64,000 nucleotides of DNA from Blastobasis lacticolella (taxonomy: Eukaryota > Arthropoda > Insecta > Lepidoptera > Blastobasidae): contig LR990060.1 in assembly GCA_905147135.1 (NCBI GenBank), forward strand, positions 8,014,001-8,078,000. The letters run 5' to 3'. The translations under genes and the position numbers were made by a program. Each line of letters begins with the position of its first letter. The stretch's first letter is position 1. Below are positions 48,501 to 57,465 of this stretch, in pieces. The notes under the pieces were generated by a model. That model did not search any database and was not told where the DNA came from. It worked only from the letters and a program-made list of their open reading frames with translations.

Positions 48501-50423
48501 GTAAAAGACCCAAGAGGTTTCCAGGATGAATTATTGAGCCTTAAAGACGTTCTTTTAGAACATTTATTTTGCCCATCAGCACGGGACTACTGCAAAAGAA
48601 ATTATGATACATTTATGCTTCTTATGCTTTGAAATCTAGAGGAAACCAAATATGAATGTAAACGAAGCGAAAATCGCAATGTGTTGAATTTATCTGAAAG
48701 TAACATAATTACCTAATCTATACCTAATATAAAACAAAGTCGCTTCCCGCCGTCTGCATCTATGAACGCCTAAATCTTTTTAACTACACAACGGATCTTA
48801 ATGCGGTTTTCAACAATAGATAGAGTGATTCAAGAGAAAAGTTCATAAGCAAGAAAAAAAGGGAAGGTAGGGGAAGGAGTACGCGAACGAAGTCGCGCTG
48901 GGTCCACTAGTCTATTACAATAATCATCTTGGCCTTAATATCCCGGTTGTGCTCCAGCTTTGACCATGATCCAGTATTTGGCAGATCAGGTAATTAAAGT
49001 GGAGTAACTGCCATCTGAACTCCGTGACTCTGCTGCTAGGGGAACCTGACCAGATTGGATCATGGTTACACATTCAGTCGCCTGAACCGGCAAGTTCCAT
49101 CACGGTGTTTTCCCTCACCGTAAGAGCGTCGGTTAGTGTTCAAGTCATTATCATCATCAGTTGCGTTCCCGCGCGGTGCGTGAGGGCTCGGGGTCCGGTT
49201 AGTGTTCAAGTAATATACGAAACTCAGAAAAGAGTTGTTGGTACAGGCAGTGGGATTCGAACCCGGTACCTGTCGCTTGCGAGTCGAATAACTTTTACCA
49301 CTACCTACCTAATCTATTGCAATGAACAAATATTAAAAAAAAATACTTATCACCCGGAACTATAAATGTGAATCAACAAGGTACAACATTTGCCCGTGCA
49401 AAGACCAAACCCGTGTCTGATGATAAAATTTATCAACTTCACTGTCATGTTTTACGATAAATTATTGTTTTCTAACCATTTTAGATTAGATAATAGGTAT
49501 TAATTAATGTTAAATACATAGTTACTTGCTTATGCAATTATGATAACCAAAACAAGCTGGAAATATAATCCAGGTCTCTCTGCGTACAGACCGGCATGGC
49601 TCACTAAGCGCTACCTGTCAAATTATCTTTCTAATATAATTCTTGCATTGTACCTATTGGTAAACAGCCAGTCATCAGAACAGCGCCTTCCAATCTCGGC
49701 CTGAGCCTAGTCCAAACGAAACGAGCTAAGGATAAATAACCAAAGAGAGCAAAGTTAAGTGATACAAGCAAAATTAGTACGAAATTGTTGATATAACATA
49801 AGCGGAGCTAATAAGCTAATTTAAGAGAAGCCATTTATTAAGTTCATACAAACAGAGCTAAGTTAAGGTAGTACGATTTTCATACAAATTACATAATATA
49901 CATATATGTACCTAACCGTATTTTATGTATGTTTGACCGTAAGTAAATGTAAAATGAAGCAAAAAATATATAAAATGAAATCACAAAACAACGCATTCTA
50001 GCGGCGACTTGTGTTTTTTTTCGATTCATCTGTTTTACCTATAGAACCCCATTTTATGGCACCATTTAATAGATTTACTAAGAGTAATAAACCATAACAC
50101 TATTAATAAACACTCAAACGAATGATAGAATGACAAGATATATTTAGTATAAATATGGGTGGGTATGTCGGCACCAAACCTATATATTAAGTAGCAACAC
50201 CTATACTTTAAGCAAATTAAGCTAAGTTTAGCGAAGTTAAACGAAGTGAGCTAAGCAAATTATCCCCTTTTTCAGATGCCCAGACTGGCAACACCCGCCT
50301 GGCCGCTCCTCCGTGTCACCGTCGAGAGACAAGCGTAACTTAAGCCCAATAAGCCTCACCGATAAGATGAGATACCGAATGTACTTACAGAGATACCATA
50401 CACCATTTGTTGCAGTTCAATAA
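36444..50423 (+). CDS. c-type lysozyme-like protein lacking both catalytic residues (five exons)
   Basis: Exons 36444-36573, 43169-43257, 44617-44677, 46372-46498 and 50276-50423 join in frame through GT-AG introns into 184 codons plus TAA. Residues 1-19 are a signal peptide, and the mature protein starts KVFTRC. All eight lysozyme cysteines are present (TRC, NWVC, SEYC, GKC, ISC, GVC, ARC, EKC), as are NWVCL and YGIFQI. The catalytic Glu that follows NWVC by five residues is Val, and the catalytic Asp before YG is Tyr. A basic extension of about 48 residues follows the last cysteine, longer than usual for insect lysozymes. The protein is secreted. Insect lysozyme-like proteins of this type are described as non-lytic immune or binding proteins; that role is inferred here. 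Confidence 0.92.
36714..36723 (+). promoter_or_regulatory. Consensus NF-kappaB/Rel site in intron 1
   Basis: GGGGATTTCC matches the Rel-family consensus GGGRNNYYCC with no mismatch. It lies 140 bp downstream of exon 1 and about 290 bp from the predicted start. A TGATAA (GATA-type) motif follows near 36785. Rel plus GATA sites are typical of insect immune promoters, so Toll or Imd control is plausible but not shown. A perfect 10-mer can also arise by chance in long non-coding DNA. Confidence 0.45.
38855..38983. mobile_element. Short relative of the 31888 hairpin MITE
   Basis: GATACAAATCCTTCCTAGTA and AAATTAAGTCGCTTTG are mirrored by GAAAGCGACTTTACTTTCTA and GGAGTTAGTATC. ACCAAGGTCGG lies in the middle. 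The outer arms of the 254-bp copy are absent. Confidence 0.65.
39570..40285 (-). repeat. SINE1 - spacer - SINE1 composite, left arm of an inverted duplication
   Basis: SINE1 in minus orientation (39570-39925) is followed by a spacer of about 205 bp and a second SINE1 tail (40131-40285). The spacer includes GGGAGATAACCTGAACCAGT and GGCATGGTCTGCATGTATAT. The same order in reverse complement is at 47185-47725. Confidence 0.75.
41050..41290 (+). repeat. Family C repeat copy
   Basis: GGGTGTTGTATAAGGCGACT, AAAATGGGCAACAGCTTTTT and CTGCCAAGCGCGGAGATGAC in the family order, ending TGTGATGATGA. Confidence 0.7.
41320..41560 (+). pseudogene. LINE C-terminal remnant
   Basis: Reads CKLKGDVVCLGHVEGMDERQ, then KGNCRAKVNGRVDKGRSKKT, matching the LRWFGHVERM...GKGRPRKS type end of LINE ORF2 proteins. 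Degenerate. Confidence 0.6.
41848..42103. mobile_element. TA-flanked MITE, copy B (inverted relative to 14504-14769)
   Basis: Ends TA-GAGCTCGTCTAATCT and TAAACTAGACGAGCTC-TA. The interior matches copy A in reverse complement (GTAGGAGCACGCGTCGTTCA; ATTTGCACTCACACATCGAA). Confidence 0.85.
42818..43065 (+). repeat. Family C repeat copy 100 bp before lysozyme-like exon 2
   Basis: TCGGTGTCTGGTGTCCGGCA, GGAAATGGGCAGCAGCGTTT and CTGCCAAGCGTGGAGATCTT, ending GCGATGATGA. Confidence 0.75.
43169..43257 (+). CDS. Lysozyme-like gene exon 2 (altered active site)
   Basis: Acceptor GACATTCCAG; GG completes Trp of NWVC. Donor CAG|GTGAAT in phase 0. It carries both altered catalytic positions: WVCLAEQVSER, where Val replaces Glu, and RRKYYGIFQ, where Tyr replaces Asp. 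The spacing between them is that of the family, so these are substitutions rather than an alignment slip. Confidence 0.92.
43258..44616. other. Intron 2 of lysozyme-like gene
   Basis: Contains a LINE tail near 43450-43500 (GTACTCCAATAAATAAATAA) and the endonuclease fragment at 43996-44100. The rest is AT-rich with no feature. Confidence 0.5.
43996..44100 (+). pseudogene. Short decayed copy of the RTE endonuclease found at the right edge
   Basis: GGCACGCTGACTGGAAGGCA through GGTGGCAGTGGCATTCCTGC and CAGCAGGTCCCG matches 63450-63555 base for base over most of its length. Small changes break the frame. It runs directly into CATCATCATCATC. Confidence 0.8.
44617..44677 (+). CDS. Lysozyme-like gene exon 3 (cysteine-rich beta region)
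   Basis: Acceptor CTTCCAG, donor AAG|GTGAGT, phase 0 in and 1 out. It encodes IGSEYCKEGRKGGKCDISCE, holding cysteines four to six of the family. Borders are supported by phase and by the continuous fold motif across both splices. Confidence 0.92.
45103..45192. repeat. 90-bp imperfect hairpin
   Basis: ATGTCGGCGGTAAAATAATG then CACATGG on the left is mirrored on the right by CCTATGTGCATTATTTACCA then TCGACAT, arms about 28 bp. Confidence 0.65.
45633..45772. mobile_element. 140-bp imperfect hairpin element
   Basis: AATGTCAACATTGATAGCTC and AACCCATAATT on the left are mirrored by AATTATGGTTTTACCAG and TGTTATCAATGTTGACCTT on the right, arms about 50 bp. Probably a short MITE; no second copy seen. 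Confidence 0.6.
46372..46498 (+). CDS. Lysozyme-like gene exon 4 (helices C and D)
   Basis: Acceptor TTTCTAG, donor AA|GTGAGT, phase 1 in and 2 out. It encodes ALLDDDIRDDGVCALKVF and YWTRWEARCKGQTLPDIEK, matching the family pattern of LL.DDI...C.KK and W..W...C.G. The last Lys codon is completed in exon 5. Confidence 0.93.
47185..47725 (+). repeat. SINE1 - spacer - SINE1 composite, right arm of the inverted duplication
   Basis: A SINE1 tail fragment (47185-47231), then the spacer in reverse complement of 39926-40130 (CATGCCATTACTACACGCTC; ATCTCCCGGGTTTGAAATTC), then a SINE1 copy in plus orientation. Spacer identity by eye is very high. Confidence 0.75.
48925..49310 (-). repeat. SINE1 copy with internal duplication
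   Basis: Reverse-complement SINE1. The block CGGTTAGTGTTCAAGT appears twice, separated by TTATCATCATCAGTTGCG and a GC-rich piece of SINE tail, which suggests a partial second insertion. Confidence 0.75.
50276..50423 (+). CDS. Lysozyme-like gene exon 5 (last cysteine and basic C-terminal extension)
   Basis: Acceptor CTTTTTCAG; one base completes Lys, then Cys-Pro-Asp-Trp follows and the frame runs 48 codons to TAA. Beyond the last structural cysteine it is Ser/Arg/Lys-rich (GRSSVSPSRDKRNLSP, then DKMRYRMYLQRYHTP). It includes a Lys-Arg pair that could be a processing site. I do not recognise a domain in the extension. Confidence 0.9.
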
Positions 50424-50424
50424 A
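50419..50424 (+). promoter_or_regulatory. AATAAA overlapping the stop codon of the lysozyme-like gene
   Basis: AATAAA is formed by the last Gln codon and TAA. If used, the 3' untranslated region would be only 10-30 nt, which is unusual. In such AT-rich DNA another signal further on may be the true one. Confidence 0.3.
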
Positions 50425-52082
50425 TTATTTTTAGATAAGGTTTTGAAGATTTATTTCAAACTAGCTGGGCCGGCGCGACTTTGTTCACGTGGTGTTTTAC
50501 CCCTGCCCTACCCTGCTCTACCCCTACCTAGACCATTTGGAGTGAGGAAAACATGGCCAGGTGGGGATTTTCGTTTGACTCCGACGTCAACGGTGCGTGC
50601 GGTGATACCCAAACGATGGCACATCTCATTTCGTTCCCTGTGTGTCTAAACATCTGCACGCAGGTGGATCTCATGACAGCCGCTAATAGCGCTGTTAATG
50701 TGGCTAAGTTTTGGGCGCCAACATCATAATGATTGTCATTGACACGCTGAAGAAGAAGAACTGTCTATGGGATAAAAAATTATTGGTATAGACGAATTTT
50801 CTGTATAGGATTTCCGTCTGATGAGGAGTTTCAAAATAGTTTGGTTTTGGAATAACAGCAATTGTGTGGTATTAATATTTGTCTAGCCACAGGGCCACAG
50901 AGGGCTATAAAATCAGTGCGTATTAGTAGCTAATACCTAGATCTAAATATGTAACGTGTTTATGTGCCTATGGACATCTGCAACACCAAGGGAGTTACCA
51001 ATGCGTTGCCCGCCTCTGAAGAGACCTCTAATGTATGTCTTGAACGACCCCATGTCATAGTCCAAAGGAAACACTGTGTCTGGGAGCTCATTCGACATCC
51101 GAATCTAACGATTTAAAACATTCTAAAAAGTGTTCCTTATTTCTTTCAAGGCAAAGGGACCAAAACCCATGCAGCCTTGTCTTAAAGAAAAAATAAAACA
51201 ATTTTCGCTTTCCATAAACAGCATTAGGACAAATAAACGTTTCATACCCCGAGGCCTTTCTCCGAAATCGTAAACAAACTCAGATATTTGAATTTCGAAG
51301 TTTAGAACGCGAATAGAATTTTTAAAAGCAACCCTTACCGGTGGAATTCTTTTGAACGTTCTCAGTTTCCGATCGAGTCACCGTCGGCTACTTTATGGGT
51401 TTAATCAAGACATTCCCTTGTCTTCACTAAATCACTCAGTTTACCTTGGCCCCTACCACCGGGACTCGCTTACCTTGACTCCGGACATGCTGGTGATTTA
51501 GGTAACTTTCTATTGGATACGTGATCAAATGGATCTACGAGTATAAGACACATTATGTACAGCGGAAGTGAAGATGATCAGATTTATTTTTTGGGCTTAA
51601 TAGGTGTTTGCCGAAGAAAATTAGGTTAAGGAAACTGAAGCGTACCATGGTTTAATTTTCAGTATGCCATTTCAAAATTAGAGGCCGTGTGGTGACCGGC
51701 AGAGTAGAATAGCACCAACCGCGGGTGTCGTACAAGGTGACTTATGTTATCGAGGCTAAACATTTAGAGTCTCCGTAAGCTGGAAAATGAGCAGCAGCGT
51801 TTTCCATTGTTATATTTACAATATTGCGATCCCGCCCGCCAAGCGTGGAGATTATGGCAATAACTCCCCTTTCTGACTGACTGTTATGGGCTGCGATGAT
51901 GATATCAGAATTAACTGGTTTTCCCCGTAAACTGTAGTACCTAAATACACATATAGATATTAGGAATTAGGAACAGTTGTTATCCGAACAGAATTCATCT
52001 CTTCGATTCCAGAGAATATTAGTACTGTGAAGACCTGGGTAGGTAACACGTAGACCGATGGCCTAAATAGAAATATCTTACA
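50425..52082. other. Intergenic after lysozyme-like gene
   Basis: 50460-50600 is family G-like (GGCGCGACTTTGTTCACGTG). 50975-51120 is a LINE 3' end (minus, same family as 171-835). 51130-51500 is less AT-rich, unlike the window's repeats, and could be conserved non-coding DNA. 51685-51905 is a family C copy. Confidence 0.5.
51685..51905 (+). repeat. Family C repeat copy
   Basis: GCCGTGTGGTGACCGGCAGA, AATGAGCAGCAGCGTTTTCC and GCCAAGCGTGGAGATTATGG in order, ending GCGATGATGAT. Confidence 0.75.
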
Positions 52083-52220
52083 ACCTGTGTGGTTCAGTTG
52101 TTTACATCATCTGCCACGCAAGAGGTCCAGGATTCGAATCCCGACCGAACAGAAGTAAGAATGATGAATTTTAATTTTTGTTGTGTCTGTCTGTTAGTTT
52201 AAGGTCTGGGAAAAGCACCA
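52083..52220 (+). repeat. SINE2 fragment
   Basis: GTGTGGTTCAGTTG, CACGCAAGAGGTCCAGGATT and CGAATCCCGACCG followed by AATGATGAATTTTAATTT; the 3' tail is missing. Confidence 0.65.
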
Positions 52221-53457
52221 CGTATAAGAAGTAAGTGTATATTAGAAAGTATACAAGACATGGAGAAATGGTTAATGAACCCTTTTTAACGCTTCCTTTT
52301 TCCTGCAATCTTTCTAATTTTGTTAACATTTAGGGAGGATTTTGACGACTCATTTTGACGGTTTTGTTTAATTAATTATTTGTTTTCCACTGTGTTCGAA
52401 CAGTAGAATTCAAAAGTTTAACGTTGTCTTCTAGTAGGTAGGTACTTGGGCCTCTGCGACACAACACATCTTAGTGCAGCGCCTATCAAAAAACTGTACT
52501 CAAATTGTGATTCATGAGGAAATACAGATTTATTTTAATTTTATTTATCAGTTGTCTATGTTTTAAACGATCGCGGTTATTATCACACACTTGGGGGTTT
52601 GCGTCGAAATATCGGGCAACTCGTAAAAAAGGGTACGCGGTAGGAAACCCGGAACATTCCATTAAAATCAGTTGTCTAGCTTATATCGACCCATAACCCA
52701 CAAGCTTTGCTAATTTTAGGGGTCATGGCGCCGTTAGTATTTACTAAGGATATTTATTTATTATTTAGATATTATTACACGCATAATTAACAAAAAGTAA
52801 AAAGTTTTTAAACTTTAGTTATGCCGTGTTTCCACGGAACACTTTAGAGGTGGGCAACGCATTGCAACGCAACTCCTTAATACGAAAGTGCACTGCGCTG
52901 AAACCTTGTATAATTAGTAAGGATTCTGCTAAAAGATTTCTCAGTCCGAATGAGAGGGGAGGTTCGGATTTATGACGTACTATATAAAGGGTCGGATGCC
53001 CCCGTTGGCCCACTAATCCTTTCTAATGACTTCATTATTTCTACGTTAACACATTAAGATAAAAGTGGGTGCGAGAGCTACGCAGAAATGTGGCGGTAGG
53101 GCGCCTGCAAGTAAGGGAGTCTTGAGTATTATACGATTAATCCTACTAGACATTGACATTTATTTTGACATTACAAAAGGCCATAAGCTTTTACATATTA
53201 AGGTAATTTTAGTACACTTCAATGCTAAACTAAAACGAAGTAGGTACAATAACAATAAATCCTGGACCAATGCGATGCCAAAAAAAGACCCCAGAATAAG
53301 CTACAGCTTAAATAAAATATTTAAATTAATTAAATATATATATATGCAATTAAATTAAAGAACACGTGTAACCAAGTGGACAAAGTTAATAAACTGTTTT
53401 AGTGAAATGTAATAAATCCTAACCTATACTTTCCTATTAAAATTATTTCTTTATTAG

Positions 53458-53458
<1 letters not shown>
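52221..53458. other. No gene recognised
   Basis: 52570-52690 and 52830-53020 resemble repeat debris. Frames of 60-97 codons here have no family match, and no splice junction links them to either host gene. Confidence 0.45.

Positions 53459-53499
<41 letters not shown>
53459..53499. repeat. (TA)n microsatellite
   Basis: About 20 uninterrupted TA units directly visible. Confidence 0.98.
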
Positions 53500-53501
<2 letters not shown>

Positions 53502-53669
53502 TATTATGGTTGAAATGCCAATGTCAAAACTGCCAATTAGAAATGCAAAAGATTGTAAAAGCAATGTAAAAGTTTGATTATTTGTTACTTCTTCGCAAAC
53601 ACGCAATCACTGCTGAACGGATTTGAATGAAACTGATATGTGCCGCTTAATTTTGAAACAAAAGTACAT

Positions 53670-53940
53670 TGCCGTGTGGTGTCCGGCTGAGTGGAATAGC
53701 ACCAACCCTTTACACTCATGGGTGTCGTACAAGGCGACTAATGTTTTCAAGGCAAAAGATCAAGAGTCTCCGTAGTCTGGAAAATGGGCAGCAGCATTTT
53801 CCATTGTTATATTTAAACACTGCGATCTCCAACCCGCCTGCCAAGCGTGGAGATTATGCCAATACCCTCCCCTTTCGTGGGAGAGGCCCTAAGTCCTGCA
53901 GTGGGCTGTTACGGGCTGTGATGATGAAGATGATAAGCGC
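53670..53940 (+). repeat. Family C repeat, near full length
   Basis: Starts GCCGTGTGGTGTCCGGCTGA, includes GTCGTACAAGGCGACTAATG and TCTGGAAAATGGGCAGCAGC, ends GGGCTGTGATGATGA. A good reference copy for the family (about 265 bp). Confidence 0.8.
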
Positions 53941-54623
53941 ATGTTCGTTACATCTGCGGTTTGTTTTTCTGTATGTTTTGTCTTAGTATAATTATTAAAG
54001 TAATTCGTGTACTGGTTACACTCCAACGGGTTAAGAGCCTGGTGATCTTTAAGATAGGTCTAAATCTAGTGCAGACATCAGCCTCTCATGCAGCTTCTAG
54101 TAATATACAGATATTTTTTGTTTATAAGATGAAAATCTATGTGAAGAAAATATAAACGTTATGAATTATTATTATATTAATATAGGCGGCGGTGACCACT
54201 TTCCATCAGATGACTCGCTTCCCTGTTTGTCTGCCGTATAAAATAAAAAGAAAAAAAAAATTGTTGTTGTTTGTGTTCCAGTGTAAATACCTGCCAGTAT
54301 TATATTTCTTAAATAAGGTTACACTGGTGGCCTGAGTTGGATAACATCGTTTCGATTTTATGAATCGAAATAGTGGTATGGAGTTAAGGTAAGTCGTCAT
54401 AGGATCGTCCCATTGAACGCGAATGGGAGACCATAGCGTGGAAGAATATGCAAATCGATGTAATATAAAGGAATGTCTTATGTTTGCGAAGGAAATAGAT
54501 ACGCAATGACTTACTTCTCCCGTATTATGTCTAATAGCTTGATCAAGCAATCATTCATTCTGATAATTGGCGTAAGGATTAGTGTGAAAGTAAGTTACTT
54601 AAATATTAAGAACCTTATTAAAG

Positions 54624-55070
54624 GCCTCGTAAGCGAGAGGTACCGAGTCCAATTCCCAGTACCACCATGTACCAATCATTTTCTGAGTTATATAGGTTCA
54701 TTAGTAGAACACTATAACAACTAAAACATGCTTGGACAAATTCACACAGTGCTATTTAGCCCCAAAGGAAGCAAAGCTTGTGTCATGGGTGTTAGATAAC
54801 TGATAAACTACTTACATACTTGTTAGGATATGGTTATTATGTATACTACACCTAGACCCGTAACAGAAATTAAAATTTATCATTTAAATTATGTTCGGCC
54901 GGGCAATGATTCCGGGACCACCGCGTGGCAGACCGGTCTGTTATATTAACCCACAGCACCACTCAGGTCGCCAACGCTTTTACGGTGAGAATAACATCGT
55001 GAGGAAATCTGCACATTAATATGTAAGTAACCATGATCCCCCTGTTCCCTTTACAACAAAGTGATGGAAT
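54624..55070 (+). repeat. SINE1 interrupted by a SINE2 insertion
   Basis: SINE1 plus-strand sequence runs to about 54722, is interrupted by SINE2 (54723-54977), and resumes with TTTTACGGTGAGAATAACAT, the next block of the SINE1 body. The order of events is therefore clear. Confidence 0.75.
54723..54977 (-). repeat. SINE2 copy nested in SINE1
   Basis: GGACAAATTCACACAGTGCT at its left and a degraded B box (GGGCAATGATTCCGGGACC) at its right, minus orientation. Confidence 0.8.
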
Positions 55071-56024
55071 TCAAATAGAATTTTGAAGTATGTAGGGTTT
55101 AACCCTACTTGTGTTATTACGACTATTAGGACTTCTGTTCAAACGTTGGTTTGGCACGTTGATACTTTAATTTTTCATATATTAATAATGGTTTTTTATG
55201 GGTATCTTTGGTTTTGGCCCTTCAGGATTTAATGGCTCTCCAATTCATTATATTATGTTCTGAAAAAGACAGGATACTATGTTTATTTGGATGCGATCAT
55301 TATTTTAAATGATCTGTATTTCTAGACGTACTTGTTTGTTCTGTTAATTTATTTCCTTTTTGGCTTTGAATACGTAGTTTCTATTATAATATTATAAAAC
55401 ATTAATCTTGGTATATATAATGTTGACAAATTGTAAGTTGTCAAGCAGTGACGTACCACAGATCGATGCCATGATGGCGAAGATTTTATTTCTATTTACA
55501 CGAATTATTACAACGTTAAAATTATTACAACGACTGGCTGTGATAAATATGAAATTGATTGTCTGCTTGAGAGAAATAAAAAAAGGAGACAGATGTCGGG
55601 GTCTGAAGTTTGGAGGAGAAAAAAGTGGAGGTTTTTTCACGATTTTTATTTTTACTAAATCAGCCTTCGAACAAAAGGGTGGACCTAGATCGCCACTAGA
55701 TTTTACTATTTTCCATGCAAAATTAATGAAATCGATCTCGGACTAAAAATGCACAAAGGCTGCATCTATTTTAATGATTTTATCAAAGTGAATTATGTGA
55801 TTCTGTTGGTCAAAAGTTACGTGTAAGACTCTTTTGGACCTATATATATAGCTTTACTAAAGTATTTTTTATAAATTAATTTGTATTAGCTAGTTAACTG
55901 GACTGAATAACTTATGGTTATTTACGGTTATGCCCACTACCCGGATTCTTCAGTTTTCTTTATACAACTGAACCTGACACTACCCTGCAGTTTTGTTATG
56001 TTACATCATTTATCATCTTAGCGT
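55071..56024. other. No gene recognised
   Basis: AT-rich. Overlapping frames on both strands at 55392-55746 cover the same bases without homology or splice support. Confidence 0.45.
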
Positions 56025-56367
56025 TAATGTCCTGCTTGTGCTTTGGAGGACGAGGGCCCGGGGTCCGCCTTGACCATGATCCAACATTTGGCGATCAGGT
56101 TATTACAATGGAGCGACTACCATCTGACCTCCGTGACTCTGCTACGAGGGGAACATGACCAGATTGGATCATGGTTACAAATTCAGTTGCCTGAATTTGC
56201 AGGTTTCATCACGATGTTTTCCCTCACCGTAAGAGCATCGGTTAGAATTCAACTAATGTACATAACTCAGAAAAGAGTCATTGGTACATAGCCGCAGCGG
56301 GATTCGAACCCGGTACCTCTCGCTTACGAGTCGAATACTCAACCGCCCGGCCACCGACGCTCTTTTA
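56025..56367 (-). repeat. SINE1 copy, near full length
   Basis: Reverse complement of the complete SINE1 order. On the + strand it runs from ATCTTAGCGTTAATGTCC to GGCCACCGACGCTC, with B box GGGATTCGAACCC. Confidence 0.85.
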
Positions 56368-56636
56368 AGTTGCTCATTTAGTTACCACTAAATCACTTGA
56401 ACCGTGTAAACCGGAAATGCACCGCTGTTAAAACGACTTCTAAGTTTATCTCTCTATCTGTTCATAATCTAAGAAAACGTGTTACGTCATTGTAAAAATG
56501 CGTCAAATGTGTCTTTTTGTTTTGTTACATGATTAAATATACAATTTCTTCATTTTTCTTGCACTGAAGGTTAGTTTTTTGTAGCTCTTTAATTATAATC
56601 TGGTTCAAAATTTATATATTGTAATAAATAAATAAA

Positions 56637-56872
56637 TAAATGAATGCTTAGACAAACTCACACAGCGACATCAATCCCTAAAGAAAGCAAAGCTTATGTT
56701 ATGGGTGTTAGATAACGGATAAACTACATATATGCCATTTTTAAACACATACTTATTATACATACCACACTCAGACCCGTAACAGAAATTCAATTTCTGC
56801 TCGGCCGGGAATCGAACCCGGGACCTCTGTGTGGCAGAATGTTAAACAACTGAACCAAGCTAGGTCGTCAAT
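56637..56872 (-). repeat. SINE2 copy
   Basis: From GCTTAGACAAACTCACACAG to AACTGAACCAAGCTAGGTCG on the + strand, with GCCGGGAATCGAACCCGGGA as reverse B box. Confidence 0.8.
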
Positions 56873-56945
56873 TGTAACTAGTCAACGCCACAATTGTTTC
56901 GTACTTACGATGAAATATAGCGCAGCTCACGCAATTCGCACGCGA

Positions 56946-57465
56946 AATGAGCAGTTTTCCAATAGGTATCTAAAGCATTCCTTACCACTCGCTAGATGGC
57001 GCCCCGACAATTTTGTTAAATGAAGATCGCTTGAAATAGGTATTTAGAAAATATGATATAAACACTGGGTACGTTGTACTGGTTAACATTTTGTATTAAT
57101 CAATAGTTTTCAACAATTTAAGAGGTTATAATAGATTATTGCAATTAAAACAAACATCAATTTGATTGAGTCAGTTCATTTTACGGACGCTAGATCAAGA
57201 ATGGACATAATACAATATGAAAGGCTTCTATTAAAGTGGAACATACGGCCTACTTTTATAAATATTTCTTTTTGCATTTCGTTCAACCTTTCAAAGTTAT
57301 GTTTATAATAATAAACTTTTTATTTTTAAGTTTAGTATTAGTTGTCTGGATGACATCACTACCACAATCAAACAGATTTAAAAATAGATTACCAAAATTG
57401 TGGGAGCACCATCTATTGACGCTTTTTGAAACGAACTGACAATACCTACTGGAAAACTCCTCATT
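56946..57465. mobile_element. MITE-2, copy 3 (520 bp, longest)
   Basis: Starts AATGAGCAGTTTTCCAATAG and ends CCTACTGGAAAACTCCTCATT. The extra length over copy 1 lies in the middle (about 57120-57300). No transposase frame. Confidence 0.85.

Larger units (their letters stand above)
46499..50275. other. Intron 4 of lysozyme-like gene
   Basis: Family G fragments at 46559-46960 and 48725-48910, the SINE1 composite at 47185-47725 and a SINE1 copy at 48925-49310. 49560-50260 is AT-rich and featureless, with repeated AAGCTAA/AAGTTAA words just before the acceptor. Confidence 0.55.

Noticed and set aside
52514..52696. 60-codon frame starting with a hydrophobic, signal-peptide-like stretch
   Set aside because: The hydrophobic part is encoded by AT-rich DNA and the rest looks like repeat debris.
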